64,000 bases of DNA from Oscillatoria sp. FACHB-1407 (GCF_014697545.1 NZ_JACJSA010000006.1:310001-374000), one strand, 5' to 3'; shown: positions 18,347 to 28,785, counted from the stretch's first letter. Notes: generated by a model not told the origin, from the letters alone. A program made the numbers and translations.

Positions 18347-21300
18347 ATGGTTCAGCCTCATCAAGCCTCAGAACAGTGTTTTGTAGATGCTCTTTTCGCA
18401 GGGGATAGCGAGATGGCGATGTTGATGCGGGCGCATTTTGCGGGTGAAGATAGTGCGGCTAAGTTGCATTCTTCTTTGGGTTCTATTGAAACCTGGGCGC
18501 AGAGTCTCAAAACAGCCCTCAACATTTTGTTTAATACTGGCTGTCCCATGTTGTTGGTGTGGGGGAGCGATCGCCTCCTGTTTTACAACGATGCTTACTC
18601 CGCTATCTTGACCAAAAGCAATGGTGCGGTTCCCTTTGGGCAACCCCTCAGCCATATGTCTGCAACCTGGAGTAACGTTTGCTCGGCGGTCGAGCAGGTT
18701 TTTGCAACAGAGCGATCGCTACAGTGCCAAAAGGAAACCCCTACGGGTATCCCCTATACCTGGTGTTATAGCCCCCTATGGGATGAAATGGGCAGGGTCG
18801 GGGGCGTATTTGCTACAGGAAATCGCGTCATTCCCCAAAAGGCTCTCACTGATCCTGTAGAGATTAACCGTGTAGAGATTAACGGTGCAGAACCAGACAA
18901 CCTGAACAACAATGCCGCATCTCAGGGCATTGAGGAAACATTGCGACGACGCGAAGAACAGTTAAGCCTGATTACCAATGCCCTTCCGGTCTTGATTGCT
19001 TACGTTGACAAAGATCACTACTATCGTTTTAACAACCAGACCTATGAAACCTGGTTTGGGCAACCCGCTACAACCTTTACTAACAGACATATTCGCGATG
19101 TTTTGGGCGAAGCCGCTTACCAGGCAGTTTTGCCTTACATGCATCGGGCACTCGCCGGACAACGCCTCAGTTATGAAAGCCAGATCCCCTATCTCAAAGG
19201 GGGAACACGCTATATCCAGGCAGACTACATCCCTCACATCAACAGCCACGGTGAAGTTGAGGGTTATTTTAGTCTGGTGAGCGACATCAGCGATCGCAAG
19301 TGCATTGAGGACGAACGCACTCAAACTGAAGCAAACTTACGAGCCAGTGAAGAGCGATTTCATTTCATTACACAGGCGGTCAACGGGCTAATTTTTGACT
19401 GGAACCTGCGAACTAACGAAGTCTATCGATCGCAAAAACTATACGACCTGATTGGCATCGCTCCAGAAGATGCTCCGCCGGATGCAACCTGGTGGCACGA
19501 ACGGATTCACCCAGATGACATAGCACGGTTGCAACCCCACATGGTTGAACTGTTAGCCAGTTCTAACCATCTTTATGATGCGGAATATCGAATTCGTCAC
19601 GAAGCGGGGTACTGGGTAGATGTGTGGGAGCAAGCCTGCCTGATTCGGGATGAGCGAGGGCAGGTGGTTCGCATTGTGGGTTGCACCGTGAACATCTCAG
19701 ATCGCAAACGCTTTGAGCAGGTGTTGATGGAGAGTGAAGCCCTCGCCAGAACCAGAGCTGAAGAATTAACAGCATTAATGGAGGTGACACCCACCGCAAT
19801 CTGGATCGCCCATGACCCCCACTGTCATCAGATGACCGCTAACAAAATGGCTTATCAATTGATGGGGGTGGAATCTGGTACTGTAACAACGGCAACACCC
19901 GCAGATGGCAGCTACCCACTTCCATTCAAAATCTGTAAAAACGGACAACCGATTCCGCTGCAAAATCTGCCTATGCAGACGACAGCCCGCACCGGGCAAG
20001 CCGTCACCGATGAACTTGAATTTGTCTTTGAGGATGGCAGGGTTCAATTCATCTATGGCAGAACTGTTCCGCTGTATGACTCAAACGGTGACATTCGCGG
20101 GACCATCGGGGCTTTTATGGATATTACTGAACGCAAGCGGATTGAAGAAGCTCTGCGAACCAGTGAAGAACGATTGCGATTTGCGGTCGAGGGAGCCGCT
20201 CTGGGAACCTGGGAATATGATCTCGCCTCCAGCGAAATTGTCTGGTCAGAGCAAGCCAAACGGATGTTTGGACTGCCGTTGGAGGCTGAGGTCGATTATG
20301 AGGTGTTTATGCATACGCTACACCCAGACGATCGCGATCGCACCCATGAAGCGGTTGAACAGGCGATCGCTCAGCGAGAGATTTACGATGTCGAGTTTCG
20401 TAATGTCTGGGCAGATGCTTCAGTGCATTGGGTACGCGCTATCGGTCGCGCCCGTTATGACCACAACAGTGTGGCGACCCGCATGATTGGTGTAGTCCTC
20501 GACATCACTGAACATAAACAAACCGAAGAAGACCTGCGAGAGAGTGAGCGTCGCTTCCGTCGTCTGGTGGAATCCAATATGTTTGGGGTTGCCTTTGGTG
20601 ACTTTATTGGAGGAATTCACTACGTCAATGACTACTTTTTGACCCTATTGGGTTATACCCGTGAGGAGTTTGAAACAGGGCAGGTGCGATGGACTGACAT
20701 TACTCCACCTGAGTTTCTTCACTTAGATGAAAAAGCAGCAGTAGAACTGAGAACCAGAGGAGTTTCGACCCCCTTTGAGAAGGAATACATTCGCAAAGAT
20801 GGTTCTCGCGTTCCCATTTTGATTGGTGCAGCCTTGATTCAGGAACCCTACGATCAACAGCAAGAAATTATCGCGTTTTACATTGACCTGACCGAACAAA
20901 AACGGGCAGCCGCAGAGCGAGAAAAGTTGTTGCAACAGACACAGGCAGCCCGCGAAGAAGCCGAAACGGCAAACCGCATTAAAGACGAATTTTTGGCAGT
21001 GTTATCTCATGAGTTGCGATCGCCCCTGAACCCCATTCTCGGTTGGTCAAGGCTCTTGCAAACGAAGACATTTGATGAGGAAGGCACTCAGCGAGCACTC
21101 CAAACCATTGAGCGCAATGCCAAATTACAAACGGAACTGATTGATGATTTGTTAGATGTATCGCGCATCTTGCAGGGCAAAATGGCACTCAACATTTGTC
21201 CCATTAATCTGTTGACAGTCATTGAGGCAGCCATGGAAACGGTGCGGTTGGCAGCAGACGCCAAGGCGATCGACTTGCAATTTACGATGGGTCATTTCGG

Positions 21301-22234
21301 TCGCGAAGAAGAGCCATCTCAAGATCCACAATCTAAAATCACAAATCCAAAATTTCAAGTCTTAGGTGATGCAGCGCGACTGCAACAGATCGTCTGGAAC
21401 CTGCTCTCCAATGCCGTCAAATTCACACCCAATGGGGGACGAGTAGATGTGCGCCTGGAGCAGGTGAATGAGTGGACGCTTGGGAGCGTGGATGAGCCTT
21501 CTATGCCTCAACTCGGTTCCCCCTCAGCCCCCTCCCCCTACATCCAAATTGTTGTGACTGACACCGGAAAGGGCATCAGTCCAGACTTTTTGCCCTATGT
21601 GTTTGATTACTTTCGGCAGGAAGACGGTAAGACGACCCGCAAGTTTGGTGGGTTGGGGTTAGGGTTGGCGATCGTGCGGCACCTGACCGAACTGCACGGG
21701 GGAACGGTTCATGCGGAGAGTTTAGGTGAAGGGCAGGGTGCGACCTTTGTAGTGCGATTACCGTTGATGGCGAATGTAGCGGCACTGGAAAGAGAGATGT
21801 TAACTGACCCTCAGGCAGTTGATCTCAGTCAACTCAACGTTTTACTAGTGGATGACGATCAAGATATGCGGGATCTGGCTGTGTTCATCCTAGAACAACA
21901 CAATGTAAAGGTGAAGGTTGCGGCTTCTGCGGTAGAAGCCCTGAGGTTATTTGACCGACAGCAACCCGACCTCTTAATCAGTGACATCGGGATGCCAGGA
22001 ATGGATGGTTATGCCCTGATACAACAGATTCGGCAGCGATCGCCCCAACAGGGTGGACTCGTTCCTGCGATCGCTCTGACGGCCTATGCCGCCGAGTATG
22101 ACCAACAACAAGCACTCAAAGCAGGATTTCAACGGCATGTGGCAAAACCTGTCGAACCCGAAGCTTTAATCAGAGCAATTACCAACACCTTGTATTCCTC
22201 CAAGTCGCATCACTCCAGGTTGCCACCGAGCTAA
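18347..22234 (+). CDS. Multi-PAS hybrid histidine kinase with C-terminal receiver
   Basis: 1295 aa. N-terminal degenerate PAS-like domain (about 60-170), then at least five PAS/PAC units starting near 200, 325, 465, 605 and 730. HisKA domain has phosphoacceptor His at about 888 (SHELRSPLNPILGWSRLL). HATPase has NLLSNAVKFTPNGG, DTGKGI and GLGLGLAIVRHL. Receiver at about 1162-1280 has DDD near its start, acceptor Asp in LLISDIGMPG at about 1212 and KPVEPE. No membrane helices, so a cytoplasmic sensor. A stretch in the kinase core (about residues 985-1003) is encoded by an AATCTAAAATC-like repeat. The second kinase starts 57 bp downstream, probably the same operon. Signal unknown. Confidence 0.92.
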   Translation: MVQPHQASEQCFVDALFAGDSEMAMLMRAHFAGEDSAAKLHSSLGSIETWAQSLKTALNILFNTGCPMLLVWGSDRLLFYNDAYSAILTKSNGAVPFGQPLSHMSATWSNVCSAVEQVFATERSLQCQKETPTGIPYTWCYSPLWDEMGRVGGVFATGNRVIPQKALTDPVEINRVEINGAEPDNLNNNAASQGIEETLRRREEQLSLITNALPVLIAYVDKDHYYRFNNQTYETWFGQPATTFTNRHIRDVLGEAAYQAVLPYMHRALAGQRLSYESQIPYLKGGTRYIQADYIPHINSHGEVEGYFSLVSDISDRKCIEDERTQTEANLRASEERFHFITQAVNGLIFDWNLRTNEVYRSQKLYDLIGIAPEDAPPDATWWHERIHPDDIARLQPHMVELLASSNHLYDAEYRIRHEAGYWVDVWEQACLIRDERGQVVRIVGCTVNISDRKRFEQVLMESEALARTRAEELTALMEVTPTAIWIAHDPHCHQMTANKMAYQLMGVESGTVTTATPADGSYPLPFKICKNGQPIPLQNLPMQTTARTGQAVTDELEFVFEDGRVQFIYGRTVPLYDSNGDIRGTIGAFMDITERKRIEEALRTSEERLRFAVEGAALGTWEYDLASSEIVWSEQAKRMFGLPLEAEVDYEVFMHTLHPDDRDRTHEAVEQAIAQREIYDVEFRNVWADASVHWVRAIGRARYDHNSVATRMIGVVLDITEHKQTEEDLRESERRFRRLVESNMFGVAFGDFIGGIHYVNDYFLTLLGYTREEFETGQVRWTDITPPEFLHLDEKAAVELRTRGVSTPFEKEYIRKDGSRVPILIGAALIQEPYDQQQEIIAFYIDLTEQKRAAAEREKLLQQTQAAREEAETANRIKDEFLAVLSHELRSPLNPILGWSRLLQTKTFDEEGTQRALQTIERNAKLQTELIDDLLDVSRILQGKMALNICPINLLTVIEAAMETVRLAADAKAIDLQFTMGHFGREEEPSQDPQSKITNPKFQVLGDAARLQQIVWNLLSNAVKFTPNGGRVDVRLEQVNEWTLGSVDEPSMPQLGSPSAPSPYIQIVVTDTGKGISPDFLPYVFDYFRQEDGKTTRKFGGLGLGLAIVRHLTELHGGTVHAESLGEGQGATFVVRLPLMANVAALEREMLTDPQAVDLSQLNVLLVDDDQDMRDLAVFILEQHNVKVKVAASAVEALRLFDRQQPDLLISDIGMPGMDGYALIQQIRQRSPQQGGLVPAIALTAYAAEYDQQQALKAGFQRHVAKPVEPEALIRAITNTLYSSKSHHSRLPPS

Positions 22235-22291
22235 GCAAAGTCGTTCAGGTGAACTATGCCACTTTAAAATTTCACTCGTTCATAACCATTT

Positions 22292-25200
22292 ATGACAGAA
22301 GCTGTATCCAAATCCCTTTTGAATTTTCCCCTACCTGCTAACGAGACGGAACGATTGGCGGCACTGCGACGCTACAACATTCTGGATACACCTCCTGAAA
22401 CAGCATTCGATCGCATTACCACTTTGGCAGCACGACTCTTTGGTGTGCCAACGGTTTTGATTTCCCTGGTGGATGAGTCACGCGCCTGGTTTAAATCTTG
22501 CTATGGCTTTAGTCAACAGCAAGTAGAACGGGATGCCACCATTTGTAGTTTTGCGCTGTTGTATGACGGGGTTTTAGTCGTACCCGATGCACGGAAAGAT
22601 GATCGCTTTGCTTGTAATCCCTTTGTGCAGACGGAACCTGGATTGCGCTTCTATGCAGGTGCACCGCTACTTACCCCGGAAGGCTTTAATCTGGGAACCC
22701 TTTGTTTGTTAGACACACAACCCCGTGACACATTTACCGCAGAGCAAATCGCAACCCTGACTGACTTAGCCGCCATGGTGATGGACGAGCTAGATCTTCG
22801 GTTAGCGATCGCCATGCAACGCGCAGCAGAACGGGAGCAACAACAGGCAGAACAGCAACGACAGGAAGCGGCGCAACACCTGCAACTCTATGCAGATGTG
22901 GTTCGCAATACTCAAGTAGGGATTGTGGTTTGGCAGTTGGAGGATTTAAATGATCCTCGATCTTTTCGCTTGCTCATCGCCAATCCGGCTGCATCAGAGG
23001 TCACAGGATTTAATTTTGAATCCATCATCGGCACGACGATGGCAGAGAGCTTTCCAAAGCTCTTACAAACCCCATTAGTGCAGCAATATCTCGAGGTGAT
23101 TCACACGGGGCGATCGCTCGATTTAGGGGAGGTCGCCTATGGGGAAGATGGTATGCCTGACGAGATTTATACCCTCAAAGCGTTTCCCCTGCCAAACCAC
23201 TGTTTGGGACTGGCATTTGAAAACATCACCGCTCGCAAGCAACTTGAAAATCAACTCAAGGAAAGTCAGCACTATAATCAGCAAATTGCTGAAGCGTTGC
23301 CCGGTGTCTTATTTGTGCATGACATCATTCATCAGCAGAATGTGTATACTAATCGCCAAGTTGCCGATTTGTTGGGATATACCTCTGAACAGATTCAGGA
23401 GATGGGCACAAACGCGCTTGCCATCCTGATTCATCCCGATGATTTAGAACGGGTGTTTGACTATTTTCAAGCCTTTCAAACGACAACCGATACGGGAGTT
23501 TTAGGAATTGAATATCGCGTCTATCATGCCAATGGAGAGTGGCGTTGGTTGTATAGCCAAAGCGTCGTCTTTAACCGAACAGCAGATGGGTTGCCTCATC
23601 AAATTTTAGGCGTATCGATTGACATTAGCGATCGCAAACGATCTGAAGCCATTCTGTCAGAACAGGAAGCACGATATCGCTACATCTTTGAGACGGTAGG
23701 GGTTGCCATCTGGGAAGAGGACTTTTCAGCGGCAAAAACTGCGATCGATCGCCTGAGGGCATCCGGTGTCAACGATTTTCATCAATATATTGCCGAGCAT
23801 CCCGAATTTGTGCAGCAAATGGCGAATCTGGTGCGAATTCGAGATGTCAATCAAGCGGCACTGCATATGTTTGCGGCTCAGGAAAAGTCAGAGTTATTGG
23901 CTTCGTTAAATCAAATCTTTACGCCGGAAACTGAAGCAGCATTTGTCGAAGAAATTCTGGCGATCGCTCAGGGTGAAACCTCTTTTGCCGCAGAAACTGT
24001 GGTGCAAACGCTACAGGGCGATCGCCTCAATGTCTGGTTTAGTATGACCTTTCCCCCGATTTCAGAGCCGTATGACCATGTGCTAGTCTCGCTCCTGGAT
24101 ATTACTCAACGCAAACAGGCTGAGGCTGAACTTCAAGCGAGTGAAGAACGTTATCGCCATCTGGCAGAAGTCATGCCACAAATTGTGTGGACAACAGATG
24201 CGAGTGGCATGGTCACGTACTTTAGCCCCCACTGGTATACCTACACAGGATTAAACGAAGCCGAATCGATGGGTCTGGAGAGTCTTAACGCAATGTATCC
24301 TGACGACCGCGATCGCGTTCTTCAACAATGGTTGCTTGCAGTCCAAAATTCCCAGGAATACGAGATCGAGATTCGGTTGCGACGTTGGGATGGAGTTTAT
24401 CGTTGGTTTCTCTGTCGAGCCTTGCCAGTACGAGATGCCAATGGTGACATTGTTAGTTGGGTTGGTACGGATACCGATATTGATGATCAAAAGCGCGTTC
24501 AAGAGGCATTGCGCGAGAGCGAAGAGAGGCTATCGTTGGCGTTGCATTCGGCGCAGGCAGGTATGTGGCAATGGTTTAAAGCTGATAATCGTACCATTTG
24601 GTCAGATGAAAATTTTGAGCTACTGGGTTACGAACCAGGGCAAGTTGCTTCTACCTATGACAACTGGATGCAGGCAGTACACCCGGATGATCGTGAGATG
24701 GCACAGCAGGCAGTACAGCAGGCATTAGACGAGAATACCTCCCTCTATTGTGAATACCGCGTTTGCTTGCCGGATGGCTCTGTTCGGTGGTGTGCCGATA
24801 TTGGACAAATCATGTACGACGATCAGGGTAACCAGGATGGCATGATTGGGTTGCAAATTGACATTAGCAAACGTAAGCAAATTGAGTTAGAGCGTGAACG
24901 CAGTGAGGCAATTCTCAATGCATTTTTGACGGCGTCTCCAATCGCACTGACGCTATTTGACTGTGACCTGCGTTTTATTTATGCCAACGAAGCCCTGGCT
25001 CAAATCAATGGGCTACCTTTGAATGAACACTTAGGTCAAACCCTCTGGGATGTTGTGCCAGATATGGCTCCCCAGTTTGTCCCCATGTTGCAGCAAATTA
25101 TCACAACGCAAGAACCAGTTCTCAATCTGGAATATAACGGTGAAGTACGACCGGGCGTTTATCGCCATACCATTGCGAATCACTTCCCGGTTTGCTTGCC

Positions 25201-26902
25201 TAACGGTGAAGTGTTAGGGGTTGGGGTGACTGTCACAGATATTTCTGAATTAAAGCGAATTGAAGCCGAACTGCGCCAAAGTGAGGAACGCTTATCCTTA
25301 GCTCTTAAAGCTGCGAATCAGGGACTTTATGACTTGAATGTGAAAACAGGAGAGGCAATCGTTTCTCCTGAATATGCGCGAATGTTGGGCTACGAGCCAG
25401 AAGAGTTTCAGGAAACGAATGCAGCATGGCGCGATCGCATGCATCCTGACGATGTGGCAACGGTATACCGAGTGTATGAAGAATATGTCGCGGGACTGCA
25501 CAACGAATATTGTGTAGAGTTTCGACAACGCACTAGAACCGGAGGATGGGTGTGGATTCTCTCGATTGGCAAAATTGTCAGTTGGGACGAGGACGGCAAT
25601 CCCCTACGAATGTTGGGAACCCATACGAATATCAGCGATCGCAAACGAGCAGAACAAGCTCTGCAACAACAAGCGGAGGATCTGGCTCAGGCAAACCGAG
25701 TGAAAGATGAATTTCTCGCGGTGCTATCTCATGAGTTGCGATCGCCCCTCAACCCTATTCTGGGATGGACGAAACTCTTACAAACGGGAAACTTTGACCC
25801 GCAAAAAACAAAACAGGCATTGGAAGTTATCGAACGCAATGCTAAACAACAAACCCAACTGATTGATGATTTGCTCGATATTTCCAAAATTCTGCGGGGC
25901 AAGCTTGTCTTGAGCGAAGCCCCCGTTGATCTGGCACTCATCATTGAGGCAGCCCTGGAAACCGTGCGGCTCTCGGCTGAAGCAAAAGATATCCAGGTCA
26001 AAACTGTGCTGAACGCATATCTCCCGCCTGTTCTGGGGGATGGAGGACGGTTGCAACAAGTCGTTCTAAATTTGCTCTCCAATGCGATTAAGTTCACCTC
26101 TAACGGTGGGCGAGTTGAAGTGCGCCTAGAGGTGGGGAATGGGGAATGGGGAATGGGGAATGGGGACGACCCAACCTACACCCTACACCCTACACCCTAC
26201 ACCCCACACCCCACACCCAACTCCCCCACTTATGCTCAAATCGTCGTTACCGACACCGGAAAAGGCATCGTGCCAGACTTCTTGCCCTATGTTTTCGATT
26301 CTTTCCGTCAGGAGGATGGTCGAACGACTCGTAAATTTGGTGGCTTGGGCTTGGGACTGGCCATTGTACGGCAACTCACCGAATTACATGGGGGAACCGT
26401 TCATGCTGAAAGTCAGGGTGAAGGCTGTGGAGCCACGTTTACAGTTCGCTTACCGCTAATGAAACAGGCATTCGGGACTAGAGAAAACCCTCTCGCAAAC
26501 CCATCATTGCAGCAGATTCAGACGTTGCAGGACGTTCGAGTGTTAGTGGTAGACGATGAAGCCGATATGCGAGATCTGGTGGTTACAATCCTGGAACAAG
26601 TTGGGGCGATCGCCCACACGGCAACCTCTGCAACTGAAGCATTGGCGGCGTTAAACCAATTTCAGCCCATGATTATTGTCAGTGATATCGGGATGCCAGA
26701 CATCGACGGCTACACCCTGATGCGACGGATTCGATCCTCCGCTTCTGAACATGGCAGACAAATTCTTGCAATTGCGCTAACCGCCTATGCCAGTGAATTT
26801 GATCAGCAATTGGCACTCCAAGCCGGATTTCAAAAACATCTTTCAAAACCCATTGAACCGGAGGAATTGATCAGGGCGATCGCCGCTTTGGTAAACAGTT
26901 AG
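22292..26902 (+). CDS. GAF/multi-PAS hybrid histidine kinase with C-terminal receiver
   Basis: 1536 aa. GAF domain at about 15-170 (ETERLAALRRYNILDTPPE, the common cyanobacterial start), a short coiled coil, then about seven PAS/PAC units between 200 and 1130. HisKA His at about 1147 (SHELRSPLNPILGWTKLL), then HATPase and a receiver at about 1413-1530 with acceptor Asp in IIVSDIGMPD at about 1466. Kinase core and receiver closely resemble those of the upstream gene, so the pair looks like a duplication with divergent sensors. About residues 1280-1311, between the N box and DTGKG, are encoded by heptamer repeats (26130-26225). No membrane segments. Confidence 0.92.
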   Translation: MTEAVSKSLLNFPLPANETERLAALRRYNILDTPPETAFDRITTLAARLFGVPTVLISLVDESRAWFKSCYGFSQQQVERDATICSFALLYDGVLVVPDARKDDRFACNPFVQTEPGLRFYAGAPLLTPEGFNLGTLCLLDTQPRDTFTAEQIATLTDLAAMVMDELDLRLAIAMQRAAEREQQQAEQQRQEAAQHLQLYADVVRNTQVGIVVWQLEDLNDPRSFRLLIANPAASEVTGFNFESIIGTTMAESFPKLLQTPLVQQYLEVIHTGRSLDLGEVAYGEDGMPDEIYTLKAFPLPNHCLGLAFENITARKQLENQLKESQHYNQQIAEALPGVLFVHDIIHQQNVYTNRQVADLLGYTSEQIQEMGTNALAILIHPDDLERVFDYFQAFQTTTDTGVLGIEYRVYHANGEWRWLYSQSVVFNRTADGLPHQILGVSIDISDRKRSEAILSEQEARYRYIFETVGVAIWEEDFSAAKTAIDRLRASGVNDFHQYIAEHPEFVQQMANLVRIRDVNQAALHMFAAQEKSELLASLNQIFTPETEAAFVEEILAIAQGETSFAAETVVQTLQGDRLNVWFSMTFPPISEPYDHVLVSLLDITQRKQAEAELQASEERYRHLAEVMPQIVWTTDASGMVTYFSPHWYTYTGLNEAESMGLESLNAMYPDDRDRVLQQWLLAVQNSQEYEIEIRLRRWDGVYRWFLCRALPVRDANGDIVSWVGTDTDIDDQKRVQEALRESEERLSLALHSAQAGMWQWFKADNRTIWSDENFELLGYEPGQVASTYDNWMQAVHPDDREMAQQAVQQALDENTSLYCEYRVCLPDGSVRWCADIGQIMYDDQGNQDGMIGLQIDISKRKQIELERERSEAILNAFLTASPIALTLFDCDLRFIYANEALAQINGLPLNEHLGQTLWDVVPDMAPQFVPMLQQIITTQEPVLNLEYNGEVRPGVYRHTIANHFPVCLPNGEVLGVGVTVTDISELKRIEAELRQSEERLSLALKAANQGLYDLNVKTGEAIVSPEYARMLGYEPEEFQETNAAWRDRMHPDDVATVYRVYEEYVAGLHNEYCVEFRQRTRTGGWVWILSIGKIVSWDEDGNPLRMLGTHTNISDRKRAEQALQQQAEDLAQANRVKDEFLAVLSHELRSPLNPILGWTKLLQTGNFDPQKTKQALEVIERNAKQQTQLIDDLLDISKILRGKLVLSEAPVDLALIIEAALETVRLSAEAKDIQVKTVLNAYLPPVLGDGGRLQQVVLNLLSNAIKFTSNGGRVEVRLEVGNGEWGMGNGDDPTYTLHPTPYTPHPTPNSPTYAQIVVTDTGKGIVPDFLPYVFDSFRQEDGRTTRKFGGLGLGLAIVRQLTELHGGTVHAESQGEGCGATFTVRLPLMKQAFGTRENPLANPSLQQIQTLQDVRVLVVDDEADMRDLVVTILEQVGAIAHTATSATEALAALNQFQPMIIVSDIGMPDIDGYTLMRRIRSSASEHGRQILAIALTAYASEFDQQLALQAGFQKHLSKPIEPEELIRAIAALVNS
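26130..26225 (+). repeat. In-frame heptamer repeats inside the kinase ATPase domain
   Basis: Four to five copies of GGGGAAT are followed by ACACCCT/ACACCCC units. The reading frame stays open, coding a Gly/Asn/Trp/Glu then Thr/Pro/His-rich loop. Flanking N-box and G1-box residues are intact. The paralogue at 18347 has a different, non-repetitive linker at this place. Confidence 0.88.
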
Positions 26903-26981
26903 CTGTGTTAAGCCTAATCCTATAGCTTTTTCGGCTGTATCAAGGCAATGAGTTCAAGGGCAGTTCAAATTACCGAAAAAT

Positions 26982-27881
26982 TCAACTTCCTAAAACTCTT
27001 AATTGGTCATATCGATTGAAAATATCATTGGTGATTCTGATTGCAGTTTCATTGTGACTTGCCAAACACAAGGCATACAATGCTGAGTTTGTTGAGTTTT
27101 TCATGAGAACCGGTCTACTAACATAGCGGAAAAGTTCTCTTAGCTGGTTTGTGTATAAACTCGCTAACCATTCGGATCGAATAGTGTCACGGCTTAATGA
27201 TGGTTCTGATGGATTGCCGAATAGGTCTAGTTGTGTTGCTGGAGGCTCTCTGTAGATTTGAGTTATCCAATTTGTACTTCCCATGACCTTACTTAACTGC
27301 TCTACCACTTCTGGCTCTGGATTTTGATCTCTCGGAAGAAGGCGAGTAACACCCATAACTGAAAAGTTGATAAAAATATCACAAGTTCTAGTATTGGCTA
27401 GCTCTCTCACCGTCTCCCAATCTACTTGCAATCCGTAAGGATCTAAAAAAACAAACGTTCTTTGTTTTGGAGATCGAAGAACTTTTGGGATGATGTCATT
27501 TCGTAAAACGTCATTACAATCTCCCAACCGTGTTTCAATAATGCAGTCTGGAAAATCTTCACGCAATCGTTCAACTCGTTCTATACGCTGAGGAGAAACA
27601 TCTATAAACCAATAACCATCAAATCTTGGTTCTGTTTGCAGGGCGCGTAAAGGAGAACCGTCGATATAGCGTTGTTCATCTTTCGCGACAGGCTTGACAG
27701 AACCTGCAAAAGCATCAATGTAGTAGTAAGCTCTAAGCCAAGGTTTTCCAGTAGGATTATTTGAGGTCTTTTGGTTACTCATGATGGTGGAATAAGCTTG
27801 GAGGTATTGCGCTAGCAAATCTAATTTTCCCTCTGACCACCGCCCGATAATGTCCTCACCTTCGCTACCACGTCGGCTCAT
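26982..27881 (-). CDS. tcmP: Three-Cys-motif partner protein TcmP
   Basis: 299 aa. Conserved TcmP blocks: WSEGKLDLLAQYLQAYSTI, YYIDAFAGSG-like (YYIDAFAGSVKP), a WFIDVSPQRIERVERL segment typical of nucleotide or methyltransferase-like folds, TFVFLDPYGLQVDW near 145 and FINFSVMGVTR near 175. The biochemical function of TcmP is unknown; it nearly always accompanies a Gp37/Gp68-type protein with three clustered cysteines, here the upstream gene ending 13 bp away. AT-richer than its neighbours and free of GCGATCGC sites across both genes, suggesting recent transfer. Confidence 0.85.
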   Translation of the reverse strand: MSRRGSEGEDIIGRWSEGKLDLLAQYLQAYSTIMSNQKTSNNPTGKPWLRAYYYIDAFAGSVKPVAKDEQRYIDGSPLRALQTEPRFDGYWFIDVSPQRIERVERLREDFPDCIIETRLGDCNDVLRNDIIPKVLRSPKQRTFVFLDPYGLQVDWETVRELANTRTCDIFINFSVMGVTRLLPRDQNPEPEVVEQLSKVMGSTNWITQIYREPPATQLDLFGNPSEPSLSRDTIRSEWLASLYTNQLRELFRYVSRPVLMKNSTNSALYALCLASHNETAIRITNDIFNRYDQLRVLGS

Positions 27882-27894
27882 GGTTAGACTCTCT

Positions 27895-28686
27895 TTACTT
27901 TGTAGAGATTAAATATCTCTGTTCTAACCTATTTGTCTGCTGATATCTAGAAATTTTCTGGTTTTGCCACTTATTGATGTGCTCATACCAAGCAGAAGGC
28001 ATCTCGTCCCAAATTTGGTCATCAAGTGCTCTACCACCAGCCTTTGAGTGATGTCCTCCCCATTGTTTGAAGAAGAAAGCAACGTCAACTTCTCGTGTTT
28101 GATGCAAGATGTCTCTAACCCATTCTGGATTTATAGGACGATGCTGAAATCCGGATTCACCACCAACAATTACCCAGTGAATTCCCTCGAGATTTAGACA
28201 CAGTCCTCCAAGAAGAGGCTCGCAGGAAAGGAATCGCACTTTTGCTGGCACATGCCTAAGATTATCAATTCTATGAGTATATTGTTGATTCTCCACGGAC
28301 ACACCAATCCAAATATTTTCGGACCATTCCAACCTAGGTGCTAATTCTGCTAAATTCTGATCTCGCTTAGTTAAAATTTGGTAAATATGCCAGGGAGTTT
28401 CTCTCATAACAGCAAAAATCTCCTGCAAATATGCAAGAGGCACATCCTTGTGAAACAAATCACTCATAGAGTTCACAAAGATACGACTGGGTGTTCGCCA
28501 CTTCCTTGGTTGGTCTAATCGCTCAGGGTGTAGCGTTAGATTAAAACCTTGCGGAAAATTTTGAGGAAATCTTTCTGTTAGTGCCTCAGCATAGCAATAC
28601 CGACAACCTGGACTCACCTTATTGCATCCTGTAATAGGGTTCCAGGTTTTGTCAGTCCATTCAATACCAGTGTTGCTGCTTGACAT
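27895..28686 (-). CDS. Phage Gp37/Gp68-family protein (DUF5131), three-Cys motif
   Basis: 263 aa. N-terminal signature NTGIEWTDKTWNPITGCNKVSPGCRYCYAEAL carries the CxxxxxxxCxxC cluster, like a radical-SAM-type iron-sulfur site. Then HPERLDQPRKWRTPSRIFVNSMSDLFH and SCEPLLGGL, IHWVIVGGESGFQHRPINPEWVRDI and FFFKQWGG. Found in phages, plasmids and mobile islands; function unproved, with nucleic-acid or peptide modification often suggested from the SPL-like fold. It forms a two-gene operon with TcmP. Base composition differs from the neighbours, as noted for TcmP. Confidence 0.88.
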   Translation of the reverse strand: MSSSNTGIEWTDKTWNPITGCNKVSPGCRYCYAEALTERFPQNFPQGFNLTLHPERLDQPRKWRTPSRIFVNSMSDLFHKDVPLAYLQEIFAVMRETPWHIYQILTKRDQNLAELAPRLEWSENIWIGVSVENQQYTHRIDNLRHVPAKVRFLSCEPLLGGLCLNLEGIHWVIVGGESGFQHRPINPEWVRDILHQTREVDVAFFFKQWGGHHSKAGGRALDDQIWDEMPSAWYEHINKWQNQKISRYQQTNRLEQRYLISTK

Positions 28687-28785
28687 CTTACTACCACATA
28701 CCTTTCAAGATAAATCAATAAGTTATTATTTTAGTACAGAAGTAGTACAAAAATTCTGTGCCGTCTAAATTTCGTCCTTAACCCA

